The notes: generated by a model from the sequence alone, not told the origin. Counted from the first letter of the stretch, positions 26,338 through 34,928 are shown. The stretch: 64,000 nt of DNA from Sandaracinaceae bacterium (GCA_040218145.1 JAVJQK010000007.1:124001-188000); one strand, 5' to 3'. Numbers and translations: made by a program.

Positions 26338-27461
26338 GCGCGCACCGCCCGCGCGAGCGCGTCGACCAGGGTGTCCATGTCGGCCTCCGTCTGTGTCGGG
26401 TGGGGCCCGATCCGTACGCCGGCCCCGGGGCGGGTGTCCACGTCGATGCCCTCCGCCTCGAGCGCGGCCACCACCGCCTCGCCGTCGGCGGCCTCCACGC
26501 AGACCATGCCGCCCCGGCCCGCGTCCGGCGTCCGGACGGAGATCCCTCGCTCGGCCAGGCCCGCGAGCAGGTGGCCGGTCAGCGCCAGGCTCCGCGCGCG
26601 GAAGGCCGAGACGCCGACCTCGAGCGCGAGCTCCAGCCCCGCCCGGGCGGTGTAGACGGGCTCCATCGCTGGCGTCCCCTGCGCGAGCCGACGCGCGCCA
26701 TCGTGAGGCTCGAAGCGATCGGAGAACGCGCGCAGCGACGCGTGCCCGATCCAGCCCGGGTAGGCGGGCTCGAGCCGGGCCGCGAGCGGCGGCGAGACGT
26801 AGCCGAACGCGAGCCCGGTGCCGCCGCCGTGGAGCCACTTGTGGGTGCCGCCGATCACGACGTCCGCGCCGAGCGCCTCGACGTCGAGGGGGACGATCCC
26901 GACCGCCTGGTACGCGTCGAGCACCAGGATGGCGCCCACCTCGCGGCACCGCGCCGCGATCGCGCGCGCGGGCAGCAGCGCCCCGCTCCTCGGGGACACG
27001 AGCGAGAGCGCGACGATCGCGGTCCGCGCGTCGATGGACTCGAGGAGGCGCGCCTCGTCGGCGTGCGCCCGCGCGTCGAGCTCGGTGATCTCGAAGCCGC
27101 GCCGGGCCTGGGCGGCCCAGAGATAGCGGCTCGAGTGGAAGTCGGCCGCGCTGGTGACGATCCGACGGCGCTCGGCGCTCGGCGTCACCGCGGCGGCGAG
27201 GGCGGCCTGCGCGGCGGTCGCGGTGTCGGTGAGGAAGACCGATCCGGGCGGCGCACCGAGCAGCCGCTCGACGAGCCCGTGCAAGGCCTCGTGACGCTCC
27301 ACCCACTCGTCGAGGGCGCGGCTGCGCCGCGTGAAGGTCCGCCGGTAGGCCTCCAGATCGTCGAAGGTCTCACGGAGGACCGGCCCGAGCCCGGGCGTCG
27401 CGCAGTAGAGCCGCTCCTCGAGCAGCGGGAAGCGGGCGCGGAGCGAGCGCAGCTCCGTCAC
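26334..27461 (-). CDS. Class-V PLP-dependent enzyme (kynureninase/aminotransferase-like)
   Basis: A 375-residue fold-type I PLP enzyme of the aminotransferase class V superfamily. The cofactor Lys is in VIGGTHKWLHGG (Lys208), and the Asp that holds the pyridine nitrogen is in LVLDAYQAVG (Asp182). The active-site region FHSSRYLWAAQ is near residue 110. THKWLHGG together with DAYQ is close to kynureninases and isopenicillin-N-epimerase-like proteins, which act on beta carbons or epimerise amino-acid derivatives. The GTG start overlaps the stop of the upstream fusion gene (GTGA). In context it should modify an amino-acid-derived, probably prenylated, intermediate. Confidence 0.88.
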   Translation of the reverse strand: MTELRSLRARFPLLEERLYCATPGLGPVLRETFDDLEAYRRTFTRRSRALDEWVERHEALHGLVERLLGAPPGSVFLTDTATAAQAALAAAVTPSAERRRIVTSAADFHSSRYLWAAQARRGFEITELDARAHADEARLLESIDARTAIVALSLVSPRSGALLPARAIAARCREVGAILVLDAYQAVGIVPLDVEALGADVVIGGTHKWLHGGGTGLAFGYVSPPLAARLEPAYPGWIGHASLRAFSDRFEPHDGARRLAQGTPAMEPVYTARAGLELALEVGVSAFRARSLALTGHLLAGLAERGISVRTPDAGRGGMVCVEAADGEAVVAALEAEGIDVDTRPGAGVRIGPHPTQTEADMDTLVDALARAVRA

Positions 27462-29227
27462 GACGGCCAGACCACGCGGTACAGGTCGTCGAAGAACGCC
27501 CAGCCCGCGGTCGCCAGGGCCTCGACGCCCTCGCGCGCCCGCGCCCGCGCGTCGCCCTCCGGGATGCGGCGGGCGAGCGTGAAGACCTCCTCCACGTGGT
27601 CGTGCTCGAGCTCCTCGTGCAGGGTGAGCCACTCCAGCACCGAGGCCGGCAGCTCGCTCTGGCGCCGGAACTGCTCGCCCAGGAACGCGTCGACCTGCTG
27701 CCCGAAGACCTCCATCACCAGCGTCGCGCCGACCCCGACCCAGCCGTTCGGCTCGCGCACGTAGAGGTGCTCGAGCGTCTCGGCGAGCCGCTGGCCCGGC
27801 GCGAGGTGACCCTCGGGGAGCGGGTCGGGGACGTGGTCGTGCAGGCCCTCGACGAAGCGATCGAAGAGCAGCCGGTGCGCCGCGTCCGGGTCGCCGTGTC
27901 CGAGCTCGTCGTCAAGCTGCTTGGCGAGGATCGAGCGCACCGCCTCGTCGTCCACCCGGGCGACCGTCTGCGCGAGCCGGCGGGCGAAGTCACGCGTGAT
28001 CGCGGCCTGGAAGTTCAGGAGCACGAGCGCGAGGCGCTCCATCGCGAGCGGCTCGCGGGCCAGGCGCTGGAGGAACGGGTGATGCGTGATCGGCGCGCTC
28101 GCGAGGGCCTCGACGAGCGGCGCGATCGGGCCGGCCGACGACGGGCGCTCCGCGGCGGCCGCGACTCCGGCGTGCGGCGCGTCGATTCGCGCTGCCTCGA
28201 GGGAGAGGTAGACGGTGACTCGCCGGCCGGCCGCCTCGCTGCGGTGGGAGACGTAGGGGATCATCCCGGAGCCGGCGTCGAGCTCGCGGCGGGCGAAGCC
28301 GGCGACGGCCTCCTCGGCCGGACGAGGCGCGAGGCCCGCGGCCCGGAGCGCCGCGCGCGCGCGGCTCATCGCCTCCGCGTCGTCCGGGGCGTAGGCGCGC
28401 ACGGGCACGTGCACGGTGAGGTGCTGCGGGGTCGGGTCGTCGGCGACGAAGTCCAGACAGGTCACGATCGGGAGCGACGCGGGGAGGTAGCCCTCGCGCG
28501 CGCCGACCGTGGCCTCGAGGTGCGCGAGCAGCGCGTCTTCGTCCCCGTGGCGCGCAAGCCGCGCGGCGGCCCGGAGCTCCGCCACGCTCGCCCGGTGCTT
28601 CGAGACGTAGACCTTGGTGCGCGCCCGGGTCGGCTCCACCAGGTCGATGGAGAAGAAGCTGAGCCGATCGAGGCCGGGTCCGCGTCCGGCCAGCGACGCG
28701 ACCGCGGGCCAGGCGCGGAGCAGCCCGAGCGCCTCGAGCGAGCGCTCCACGGTCTCGGCCGCGCGGGAGACGCCTCGGGCCGCCGGATCGAGGTAGGCCT
28801 TGAGATCGATCGCGCCGTCGGGCCGGAAGACCGCCGCGTGCCAGAGCGCGAAGCGTCCCCTGTGCGCGTCGGGCAGGAGCCACGGCGCGATCGCGTCGAG
28901 CCGCTCCCCGCGCGCGCCGAGCCGGTCGCACGCCCAGCGCTGCACCGACAGCGCGGCGGCCATCTGCGCCGCCGTCGTCGGCTCGTCGGCCTGGGCCTCC
29001 ACGAGCAACCGCAGGGTCTCGCCCTCCGGACCGCACGCGACCGACAGCTCGACCGGCGTGTGGTCGTCGGAGACGAGCGAGCGCCACCCGGCGGGCGAGG
29101 AGCGGACGGCGCGCTCGATCCAGGCGAGCGGGTCGTCGGGCGTAGCGTCGCGGTACAGGCGCGGCCACAGGCGCAGGAGCGCATCGGCGCACGCGATCGA
29201 GAGGGGATCGGTGACGGGTCGAGTCAT
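27458..29227 (-). CDS. Fusion of DMATS-type aromatic prenyltransferase and heme-oxygenase-like diiron oxidase
   Basis: A 589-residue protein with two enzyme domains. Residues ~1-350 match bacterial tryptophan dimethylallyltransferase-type (ABBA) prenyltransferases: TPVELSVACG with the substrate Glu60, FALWHAAVFRPDG, IDLKAYLDPAARG (Lys143/Tyr145) and RTKVYVSKH (Lys205/Tyr207), which bind the prenyl diphosphate, and a last strand RRVTVYLSLE. Residues ~375-585 match the iron-containing redox/HDO family: LDDELGHGD (Glu441, His444), LVMEVFGQQ (Glu506) and LHEELEHDH (His537, Glu/His 541-544), a plausible diiron ligand set. A ~25-residue linker joins them. Known HDOs do N-oxygenation, decarboxylation or C-C cleavage. 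The ATG follows the receiver gene by 18 bp. Domain calls are by motif recall and fairly strong; the substrate is unknown. Confidence 0.85.
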   Translation of the reverse strand: MTRPVTDPLSIACADALLRLWPRLYRDATPDDPLAWIERAVRSSPAGWRSLVSDDHTPVELSVACGPEGETLRLLVEAQADEPTTAAQMAAALSVQRWACDRLGARGERLDAIAPWLLPDAHRGRFALWHAAVFRPDGAIDLKAYLDPAARGVSRAAETVERSLEALGLLRAWPAVASLAGRGPGLDRLSFFSIDLVEPTRARTKVYVSKHRASVAELRAAARLARHGDEDALLAHLEATVGAREGYLPASLPIVTCLDFVADDPTPQHLTVHVPVRAYAPDDAEAMSRARAALRAAGLAPRPAEEAVAGFARRELDAGSGMIPYVSHRSEAAGRRVTVYLSLEAARIDAPHAGVAAAAERPSSAGPIAPLVEALASAPITHHPFLQRLAREPLAMERLALVLLNFQAAITRDFARRLAQTVARVDDEAVRSILAKQLDDELGHGDPDAAHRLLFDRFVEGLHDHVPDPLPEGHLAPGQRLAETLEHLYVREPNGWVGVGATLVMEVFGQQVDAFLGEQFRRQSELPASVLEWLTLHEELEHDHVEEVFTLARRIPEGDARARAREGVEALATAGWAFFDDLYRVVWPS

Positions 29228-29245
29228 GGTTTCCTCCGGTCGGGA

Positions 29246-29617
29246 TCAGGTGGCGCAGACTCTCCGGAGCTGGTCGGCGAGCTCACGCGGCGCCAAGCCC
29301 TTCGGTATCCAGCCGTCGGCCTCCACCGATTTCGCGAGCTGACGCAGGCGCTCCGGGTCCGCGGATGAGAAGAGCACCAGCTTGGCCATGGACTTCGCGT
29401 TGCGGCGGACCAGCGTCAGGATGCGGTCGCCGCTGAGCGCGGGCTGGTTGACGTCGATCAAGATGACGTTCGGCAGGAACTCGCGGACCAGGTTCGAGAC
29501 GCCGATCGGCGAGGACGTCGTCCGGACCTCGAACTTGTATGCCGACAGGAGACGGCGCACGAGCTCCAGGTGCTCCTCGTCGTCATCGACCACGAGCAGG
29601 CGAAGAGAAGTTTCCAT
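29246..29617 (-). CDS. Stand-alone response-regulator receiver
   Basis: A 123-residue single receiver domain: LRLLVVDDDEEH at the N-terminus (acidic pocket), phosphoacceptor Asp in VILIDVNQP, a switch Ser in LFSSADPE and the conserved Lys in GWIPKGLAP. There is no output domain, so it works by protein contact, probably in phosphorelay with the hybrid kinase encoded 8 bp upstream. It sits directly between the kinase and the prenyltransferase fusion gene. Confidence 0.92.
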   Translation of the reverse strand: METSLRLLVVDDDEEHLELVRRLLSAYKFEVRTTSSPIGVSNLVREFLPNVILIDVNQPALSGDRILTLVRRNAKSMAKLVLFSSADPERLRQLAKSVEADGWIPKGLAPRELADQLRRVCAT

Positions 29618-29625
29618 CGTTGTGC

Positions 29626-31692
29626 CTAGGTTCGGTTGAGGTTCTTACGGATGGCCCGGACGAGCTGACCTCGTTCCACGGGCTTCGTCAGGTAGTCAGA
29701 ACACCCCGCCCCAAGCGCGCGCTCGCGATCCTCTGCGGACGCGTGCGCGGTCAACGCCACCACCGGTATCTGCGCCGTCGCCGCGTCGTCCCGCAGCGTC
29801 CGTGTCGCGGTCCACCCGTCCATGCGCGGCAGGCTCAGATCCATCAGGATCAGATCCGGCCGCTCCCGGCGGGCGACGTCGACGCCTTCTTCTCCATCCT
29901 CGGCCTCGAGGAGCTCCACGACCCCGCGCAGATAGCGCCGCACGATGTCGCGGTTCTGCGCGACGTCCTCGACGTAGAGCACGCGCGGCACGCGGGTCGT
30001 CTGGAGCTCGCGGCGGCGGATCACGAAGCGCTTGGCCTCGTCCACCACCTCCTCCATCGAGCGGCCGTGTTTCTGGATCACCCGCGCGAGCCCCTCGCGC
30101 AGCCGCGCGCGGTCCACGTCGTCGAGCTCCTTGCCCGTCAGGACCACCACCGGGAACTCGTGCCCGGCGGCGCGGATGCGCGAGAGGACCTCGAAGCCGT
30201 CCACCCCGGGCATCACCAGGTCGAGCACCAGGAGCGAGGGGGGGGAGACCCGCATACGGAGCAGCGCGTCCTCGCCGTTGGCGACGTGCGAGACGTCGAA
30301 GCCCTCCGCGCGCAGCCGGCGCTGGACGATGTCACGGGTGTCGGCGTCGTCGTCGACGACCAGGACCTCGCCCGCCGTCGGCGAGACCGCGCTCGAGATC
30401 ACGCTGACCAGGCGGTCGGGCTCCACCGGCTTGACCAGGTACTCGAAGGCGCCGAGCGAGAAGCCTCGGCCCCGCTCCTCCTCCACCGAGAGGATGATCA
30501 CCGGGATGCGGGCGAGCTGCGGATCGCTCTTCATCGCGGAGAGCACCGACCAGCCGTCGAGCTTCGGCATGCGGATGTCGAGGATCACGACGTCCGGAGA
30601 CGTCGAGCGCATCAGCCGCAGGCCCTCGGCGCCGTCGACCGCGGTCGTGACCCTCATGCCGTCCGCCCCGAGCCGCGAGCGCACGAGCGCCTGGATCAGC
30701 GGGTCGTCGTCGACCAGCAGCACGTGCGTGTCCCCGCTGCCGCGGAGGGCCGGCTCGGAGCCCGCCTCCTCGCGCCGCGCCGGGCGCTCGGTCTCGCGCA
30801 GCACGCCGGGCAGCGTCACGTGGAACGTCGTGCCGCGCCCGAGCACGCTGTCGACCTCGACGCGCCCGCCGAGGAGGCGCGTCAGCTCGCGCACGATCGC
30901 GAGGCCGAGCCCGGTGCCGCCCGCGGTGCGGGTGAACGAGCCGTCCACCTGTCGGAACTTCTCGAAGATGCTCTCGAGCTGCTCGGCCGGGATGCCCACC
31001 CCGGTGTCCTCGACGACCAGCTCGAGGTCGTCGCCGACCCGCCGCGCGCGGGCGTGGATCTCGCCGAGCTCGGTGAACTTCACCGCGTTCGTCATGAGGT
31101 TGAGCAGGATCTGGCGGAGCTTGAGGCCGTCGGTCCGGGCGATGTCGGCGCCCTCCTCGACGACCACGCGGAGCTCGACCTCCTTGTTCTTCAGCCGCTC
31201 GCGCACCGTGTCCGCGCACTCCTCGAAGATGTCGGGGAGCTTCACGTCCTCGGTGATGACGTCGATCTGGCCGCTCTCGATCTTCGAGAGATCGAGGATG
31301 TCGTTGATCAGCGCGAGCAGCGTCTTGGCGTTGCGGCGGATCGTCGTCAGGTCGCGTCGACCGTGGGCGGTGAGCCGCTCGCCCTCCTCCTGCCCGAGCA
31401 GGTCGCAGTAGCCGATGATGCCGTTGAGCGGCGTGCGGATCTCGTGGCTGAAGTTGGCGAGGAACTCGCTCTTGAGCCGGGCCGCCTCCTCCACCTCGCG
31501 CGCGCGGTCCTCGGCCACGCGCTTGGCCCGCGCGAGGTCGGCGGCGAGGCGGTCGAGGTCTTCGTTCTGCTGACGGATCAGCTCCATCTGCAGCGCGCGC
31601 TGCTGGTAGCTGGCGAGGGCCCGCGTCGCGAGGCGCTTCTGCCGCGAGAGCTCCTTCTGGAGCCGCTCGTTCTCCTCGGCGAGATCGCTCAT
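29626..31692 (-). CDS. Hybrid histidine kinase with three receiver domains
   Basis: A 688-residue soluble protein. Residues 1-75 form a coiled coil without any sensor domain. The dimerisation/phosphoacceptor region has FLANFSHEIRTPLNG (His83). The ATPase domain has N box (NLMTNAVKFTE), VVEDTGVGIP and GTGLGLAIV. Three receivers follow (about 330-450, 455-570 and 575-688), each with its Asp (VVILDIRMP, LLVLDLVMP, LILMDLSLP) and Lys. The missing sensor is probably supplied by the FIST protein, whose gene stop overlaps this ATG (ATGA). Such kinases run multi-step relays. Confidence 0.93.
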   Translation of the reverse strand: MSDLAEENERLQKELSRQKRLATRALASYQQRALQMELIRQQNEDLDRLAADLARAKRVAEDRAREVEEAARLKSEFLANFSHEIRTPLNGIIGYCDLLGQEEGERLTAHGRRDLTTIRRNAKTLLALINDILDLSKIESGQIDVITEDVKLPDIFEECADTVRERLKNKEVELRVVVEEGADIARTDGLKLRQILLNLMTNAVKFTELGEIHARARRVGDDLELVVEDTGVGIPAEQLESIFEKFRQVDGSFTRTAGGTGLGLAIVRELTRLLGGRVEVDSVLGRGTTFHVTLPGVLRETERPARREEAGSEPALRGSGDTHVLLVDDDPLIQALVRSRLGADGMRVTTAVDGAEGLRLMRSTSPDVVILDIRMPKLDGWSVLSAMKSDPQLARIPVIILSVEEERGRGFSLGAFEYLVKPVEPDRLVSVISSAVSPTAGEVLVVDDDADTRDIVQRRLRAEGFDVSHVANGEDALLRMRVSPPSLLVLDLVMPGVDGFEVLSRIRAAGHEFPVVVLTGKELDDVDRARLREGLARVIQKHGRSMEEVVDEAKRFVIRRRELQTTRVPRVLYVEDVAQNRDIVRRYLRGVVELLEAEDGEEGVDVARRERPDLILMDLSLPRMDGWTATRTLRDDAATAQIPVVALTAHASAEDRERALGAGCSDYLTKPVERGQLVRAIRKNLNRT

Positions 31693-32852
31693 TCGTCGGA
31701 GCCGAACACGAGCGCGGTCAGCGTCGTGTTGATGTGGAAGCCGCAGTAGATCTCGAACTGGACGTTGAACCCCGCGCAGGTCGGGCCGGCCGCGAAGGTG
31801 CTCGAGAGCGCGCCCGCCTCGTCCTTCTGCATGGCCACGTACTGGCGCCCGTTGCAGTGGAAGTAGAGCGCCGCCTGCGGGCTCTTCACCCGGCGCGGGA
31901 TCTCCTCCTCGAGGAACCGCCGCATCATGATCGGCTGATCGCCGAGCTTCATCAGCTCGTACTCGGAGCCCTCCTCGAGGAGGTTCGCGAAGAGCACCGA
32001 GCCGTCGGGCATGGGCGCGAGCGGGGAGCGCATGAAGTACTCGCGGCCGACCCGCATCGCGAGCGGTCGGTCGGAGAAGCCGCGGGGCATGCCGAAGGGC
32101 AGCTCGTCCACGGTCACGCCGATCACCTCCGCGTAGCGCTCGGCGGCCGGTCGATCGTCGATGGTGATCGCGCGGTAGCCGTCGTCGCTGACCTCGGTGA
32201 TCGTCACCCGCTCGTCGGTCGGGGTGTACGCGTGGTGGCGGAGCGCGGCGAAGGGCGCGTCGGTGCGGATCATCGCCACCGCCACGCAGTCCTCGGCCAC
32301 CTCGCCGTCGACGTGCACGAGCGACGACTGCTTGGACGGGTCCATCTCACCGCAGCTCGCGCCGCCGCCGACCAGGAGGATCCCCTGGTTCTGGTCGAGC
32401 GCGCCCATCAGCAGCTCTTCCTTCTTGTTCTTGTAGCCGTCGTCGATCACGAGCCCGACGTGGGTGCGGGTGTCGAGCTCCCGCGGGCTCGAGCCGAGCT
32501 GCGCGCACGCGCTCTTCATCGCGGCCGAGCCGGCGTGGAGCGCGTCTTCGGTGAGCCCCCCGCCGAGCCCGACGCCCACCTCGAGGTCCCCGTCGAGCGC
32601 CGAGACCACGACCGAGCCGAAGCCGATGCCGCGGTCGTCGATCTCCGCCGCGCTGGACGCCCCGATGAGGCGCGTCCCGCTCGGCAGGCGATCCCGGAGC
32701 GCGCGGTTGAGCGCGCCGTGGTCCCGGTCGCGGGAGGCGAAGAGGGTGACGAGCTTGGGCTCGCCGTCGCCGAGCTGCTCGATCAGCTCGGCGACCGCCT
32801 CGTCGACGTCGGTCTTGGTGGTGCGCGCGCTTCTCAGTTGGACCTTGGGCAT
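31689..32852 (-). CDS. FIST-domain sensory protein
   Basis: A 387-residue cytosolic protein with an N-terminal FIST domain (about 30-230: LIGASSAAEI, FGSVVVSALDG, ILLVGGGASCGE) and a C-terminal FIST_C domain (AALYFHCNGRQYVAM, then CAGFNVQFEIYCGFHINTTLTALV). FIST domains are predicted small-ligand sensors in signalling proteins, including candidates for amino acids, and partner with histidine kinases or diguanylate cyclases. Here the stop overlaps the start of a sensor-less hybrid kinase, so it is probably that kinase's input. The start is ATG at 32852 with AGGAGAG about 13 bp upstream. Confidence 0.88.
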   Translation of the reverse strand: MPKVQLRSARTTKTDVDEAVAELIEQLGDGEPKLVTLFASRDRDHGALNRALRDRLPSGTRLIGASSAAEIDDRGIGFGSVVVSALDGDLEVGVGLGGGLTEDALHAGSAAMKSACAQLGSSPRELDTRTHVGLVIDDGYKNKKEELLMGALDQNQGILLVGGGASCGEMDPSKQSSLVHVDGEVAEDCVAVAMIRTDAPFAALRHHAYTPTDERVTITEVSDDGYRAITIDDRPAAERYAEVIGVTVDELPFGMPRGFSDRPLAMRVGREYFMRSPLAPMPDGSVLFANLLEEGSEYELMKLGDQPIMMRRFLEEEIPRRVKSPQAALYFHCNGRQYVAMQKDEAGALSSTFAAGPTCAGFNVQFEIYCGFHINTTLTALVFGSDE

Positions 32853-32872
32853 GAGTTCGACAGCTCTCCTGT

Positions 32873-32922
32873 TGATGAGGGCAGGTGATGAGAGGGCAGG
32901 TGATGAGGGCAGGTGATGAGGG
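32873..32922 (+). repeat. Short tandem repeat between cytochrome and FIST genes
   Basis: Units tgatgagggcagg (13 bp), tgatgagagggcagg (15 bp), tgatgagggcagg (13 bp) and a partial tgatgaggg follow each other without gaps. They fill most of the 71-bp space between the cytochrome stop and the FIST start on the minus strand. Confidence 0.9.
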
Positions 32923-32923
32923 T

Positions 32924-34768
32924 TCAGTCCTCGTCGACGTCTTCGTCGGTGTCCTCGTCCGTGTCCTCGTCGACGTCCTCGTCCGTGTCCTCGTCGAAGT
33001 CGAAGTCCGTGTCGAAGCCGGCGCCGGGGTGCTCGGTGTGACAGGCTCCCGTGCACTGCTCGAACGCTCCCGCGTCGAGGGTGCCGGTGTAGATGCTCTC
33101 GATCGGCCCGTACGCGGCGACGTGGTCCGCGGGGTACTCCGTATGGCAGCTCAGACACGCGCTCAGGCTGGTGCGCTGGATGCTCGCCTCGTCGACGTGA
33201 CAGGTGGCGCACTCCTGGGTCGGCGCGTCGTAGCGATCGCTGCGCGAGTGGATGAAGTGCGTGCGCACGTAGACCGGCCCCTCGAGCTCGAAGCCGAGCG
33301 GCACGTGGCAGCCCGCGCAGGCGGCGCGGTCGTCGTTGGCGTGAAGCACCAGCCCGAGGTCACCGCCGTCCGAGTGACAGCTGGTGCACGGCCCGGTGGT
33401 CATCTCGGCGACGGTGGGCGTGTGCGTGCCCACCTGGATCTCCACCACCGTGGTCCGCGGGATGTCCTGACCGAGATAGACGCGGCGCCCCTTGATCGCG
33501 ACGCGGTACGTCCCCGGCTCGACGTCGGACGGGATCTGGAAGGTGATCGTGTCGGGCTGCGGCTCGAACCAGGGCGTGTTGCCGGGGACGAACGCGCCGC
33601 CGAAGATCACCGCCGACGCCGGGATGGTCGCCGCCTCCGAGTAGACGCCGTCGCGCGCGGGCAGGCCGACCGGGATCGTCGGGTCGGGGCCGAGGAACGA
33701 CTCGAGGGGCGCGATCGTGCGGATGGGCTGGATGTCCTGGTTGGGCCCGATGATCATCGCGCCCATGCCCCGCTCGCGGTGCTTGCGGCGCCAGTAGGTC
33801 GCCGGCTGGTCGAAGAAGCCGCGGTAGTACTGGATGCCGGTCTGGTTCGCGCCGAAGGCGACCTCCGCGTAGGAGGGGATCGACCCGGCGGGGTGCAGGC
33901 GGGTGCCCGCGCCGTCGGTCATCGTGAACTGGAAGGTCACGTCCGTGCCGGGCTCGTAGTAGCCGTGCGGGCCGGGCGGGGTGACCGCGGCGAGCTCGAT
34001 CCCGAAGTTGTAGTCGTAGTCCGGCGAGGCCACCTGCTCGACCGGGATCTCGTAGGGGGCGCCGCGCCGCGCGCTCCACCAGAGCCGGAGGCCGGTGGTC
34101 TCCGGGGCGATGCGGAAGGTCTGCGAGGTGCTCCGCGCGTGGCGGATCTCCACCAGCCCCTCCTCCTGGAAGCTCGTCGCGCCGCTGCAGTCGGTCGGCG
34201 CCGCGCAGTCGTTCGCCCACTGGATGCCGCGCAGCCGCCGGATGAAGAAGGCGTCGTGCCTCCGGCGTCGGTCGTCCTGGCCCAGCGAGGCGAGCAGGGG
34301 CCGCCCCACCCGCCGACCGCTGGCGTCCACCTGCCAGAGCACCATGAGGCTGTGCCGCTCCATCCACGCCGCGTCGCGGTAGAAGCGGCGGTCGGTGAAC
34401 GTCCCGTCGGGGTTCGGCAGGAGCACCGGCTCGTTCTCCGCCAGGGTCAGCCCGCGCCAGTCCAGCGACGCGAAGTCGCTCGAGGCCCGGAGCGCGTCGA
34501 GCGAGGGGTTGTCCACGCTGGCGGTGACGAACGCGCGGATGTCGACCTGATCGAGGAAGAACTTCTGGCCCGCCCGGACCCGCAGGGGCGGGCTCGCGCC
34601 GTTCTCGATCTCCAGGGCCAGCCCGATCGCGGTGTCGGTGGTGGTCGGCCCGTCGGTGGAGATCAGGAGCGGCTTGCTCGCCGCGCCCACGACGTCTTCA
34701 CCCGCGCAGCCCGCCATCGCCGCGAGGCACGCGGCGGCGAGAATCCAGCTCCCCTTGTTGATGCTCAT
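32924..34768 (-). CDS. Multiheme c-type cytochrome lipoprotein (five heme motifs)
   Basis: A 614-residue exported protein. It has a lipoprotein signal (ACLAAMAGC, Cys about residue 21) and then ~430 residues of beta-rich structure that I do not recognise. Between ~460 and 585 are the heme sites CTSCH, CAGCH, CATCH, CLSCH and a variant CTGACH with three residues between the Cys. Nearby free His residues (LHAND, THFIHSR, EHPG) could be distal ligands. The tail is an acidic DxDED-type repeat coded by short DNA repeats. The layout resembles OmcA/MtrC-like surface cytochromes in extracellular electron transfer. The ATG has GGGGAG upstream. It lies downstream of the sigma-54 activator gene. Confidence 0.88.
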   Translation of the reverse strand: MSINKGSWILAAACLAAMAGCAGEDVVGAASKPLLISTDGPTTTDTAIGLALEIENGASPPLRVRAGQKFFLDQVDIRAFVTASVDNPSLDALRASSDFASLDWRGLTLAENEPVLLPNPDGTFTDRRFYRDAAWMERHSLMVLWQVDASGRRVGRPLLASLGQDDRRRRHDAFFIRRLRGIQWANDCAAPTDCSGATSFQEEGLVEIRHARSTSQTFRIAPETTGLRLWWSARRGAPYEIPVEQVASPDYDYNFGIELAAVTPPGPHGYYEPGTDVTFQFTMTDGAGTRLHPAGSIPSYAEVAFGANQTGIQYYRGFFDQPATYWRRKHRERGMGAMIIGPNQDIQPIRTIAPLESFLGPDPTIPVGLPARDGVYSEAATIPASAVIFGGAFVPGNTPWFEPQPDTITFQIPSDVEPGTYRVAIKGRRVYLGQDIPRTTVVEIQVGTHTPTVAEMTTGPCTSCHSDGGDLGLVLHANDDRAACAGCHVPLGFELEGPVYVRTHFIHSRSDRYDAPTQECATCHVDEASIQRTSLSACLSCHTEYPADHVAAYGPIESIYTGTLDAGAFEQCTGACHTEHPGAGFDTDFDFDEDTDEDVDEDTDEDTDEDVDED

Positions 34769-34828
34769 CTGGTGCTCCCCTCTCGGTTCGGGGACGAGCA
34801 ATGAGCATGCCTGTCACTACATGGGACG

Positions 34829-34921
34829 ATCGGACACGCTGGCGGAGCGAGCTGTCCGATATGAAACAACGCTGTTTGAAATGCCACACTCGAGCGAGGG
34901 AGCGTGGCAAATGCTACACCC
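34829..34921 (-). promoter_or_regulatory. Paired inverted repeats upstream of the cytochrome gene
   Basis: Two dyads with identical 16-bp spacers lie between the regulator and cytochrome genes: ATCGGACA (34829-34836) with TGTCCGAT (34853-34860), and TGCCAC (34882-34887) with GTGGCA (34904-34909). Their centres are 51 bp apart, about five helical turns. A 13-bp direct repeat (AAATGCCACACTC at 34879, AAATGCTACACCC at 34909) overlaps the second dyad. A minus-strand GG-N10-GC with TTTGC at 34907-34920 fits sigma-54 spacing but poorly matches the rest of the consensus. Confidence 0.4.
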
Positions 34922-34928
34922 CTGACTG

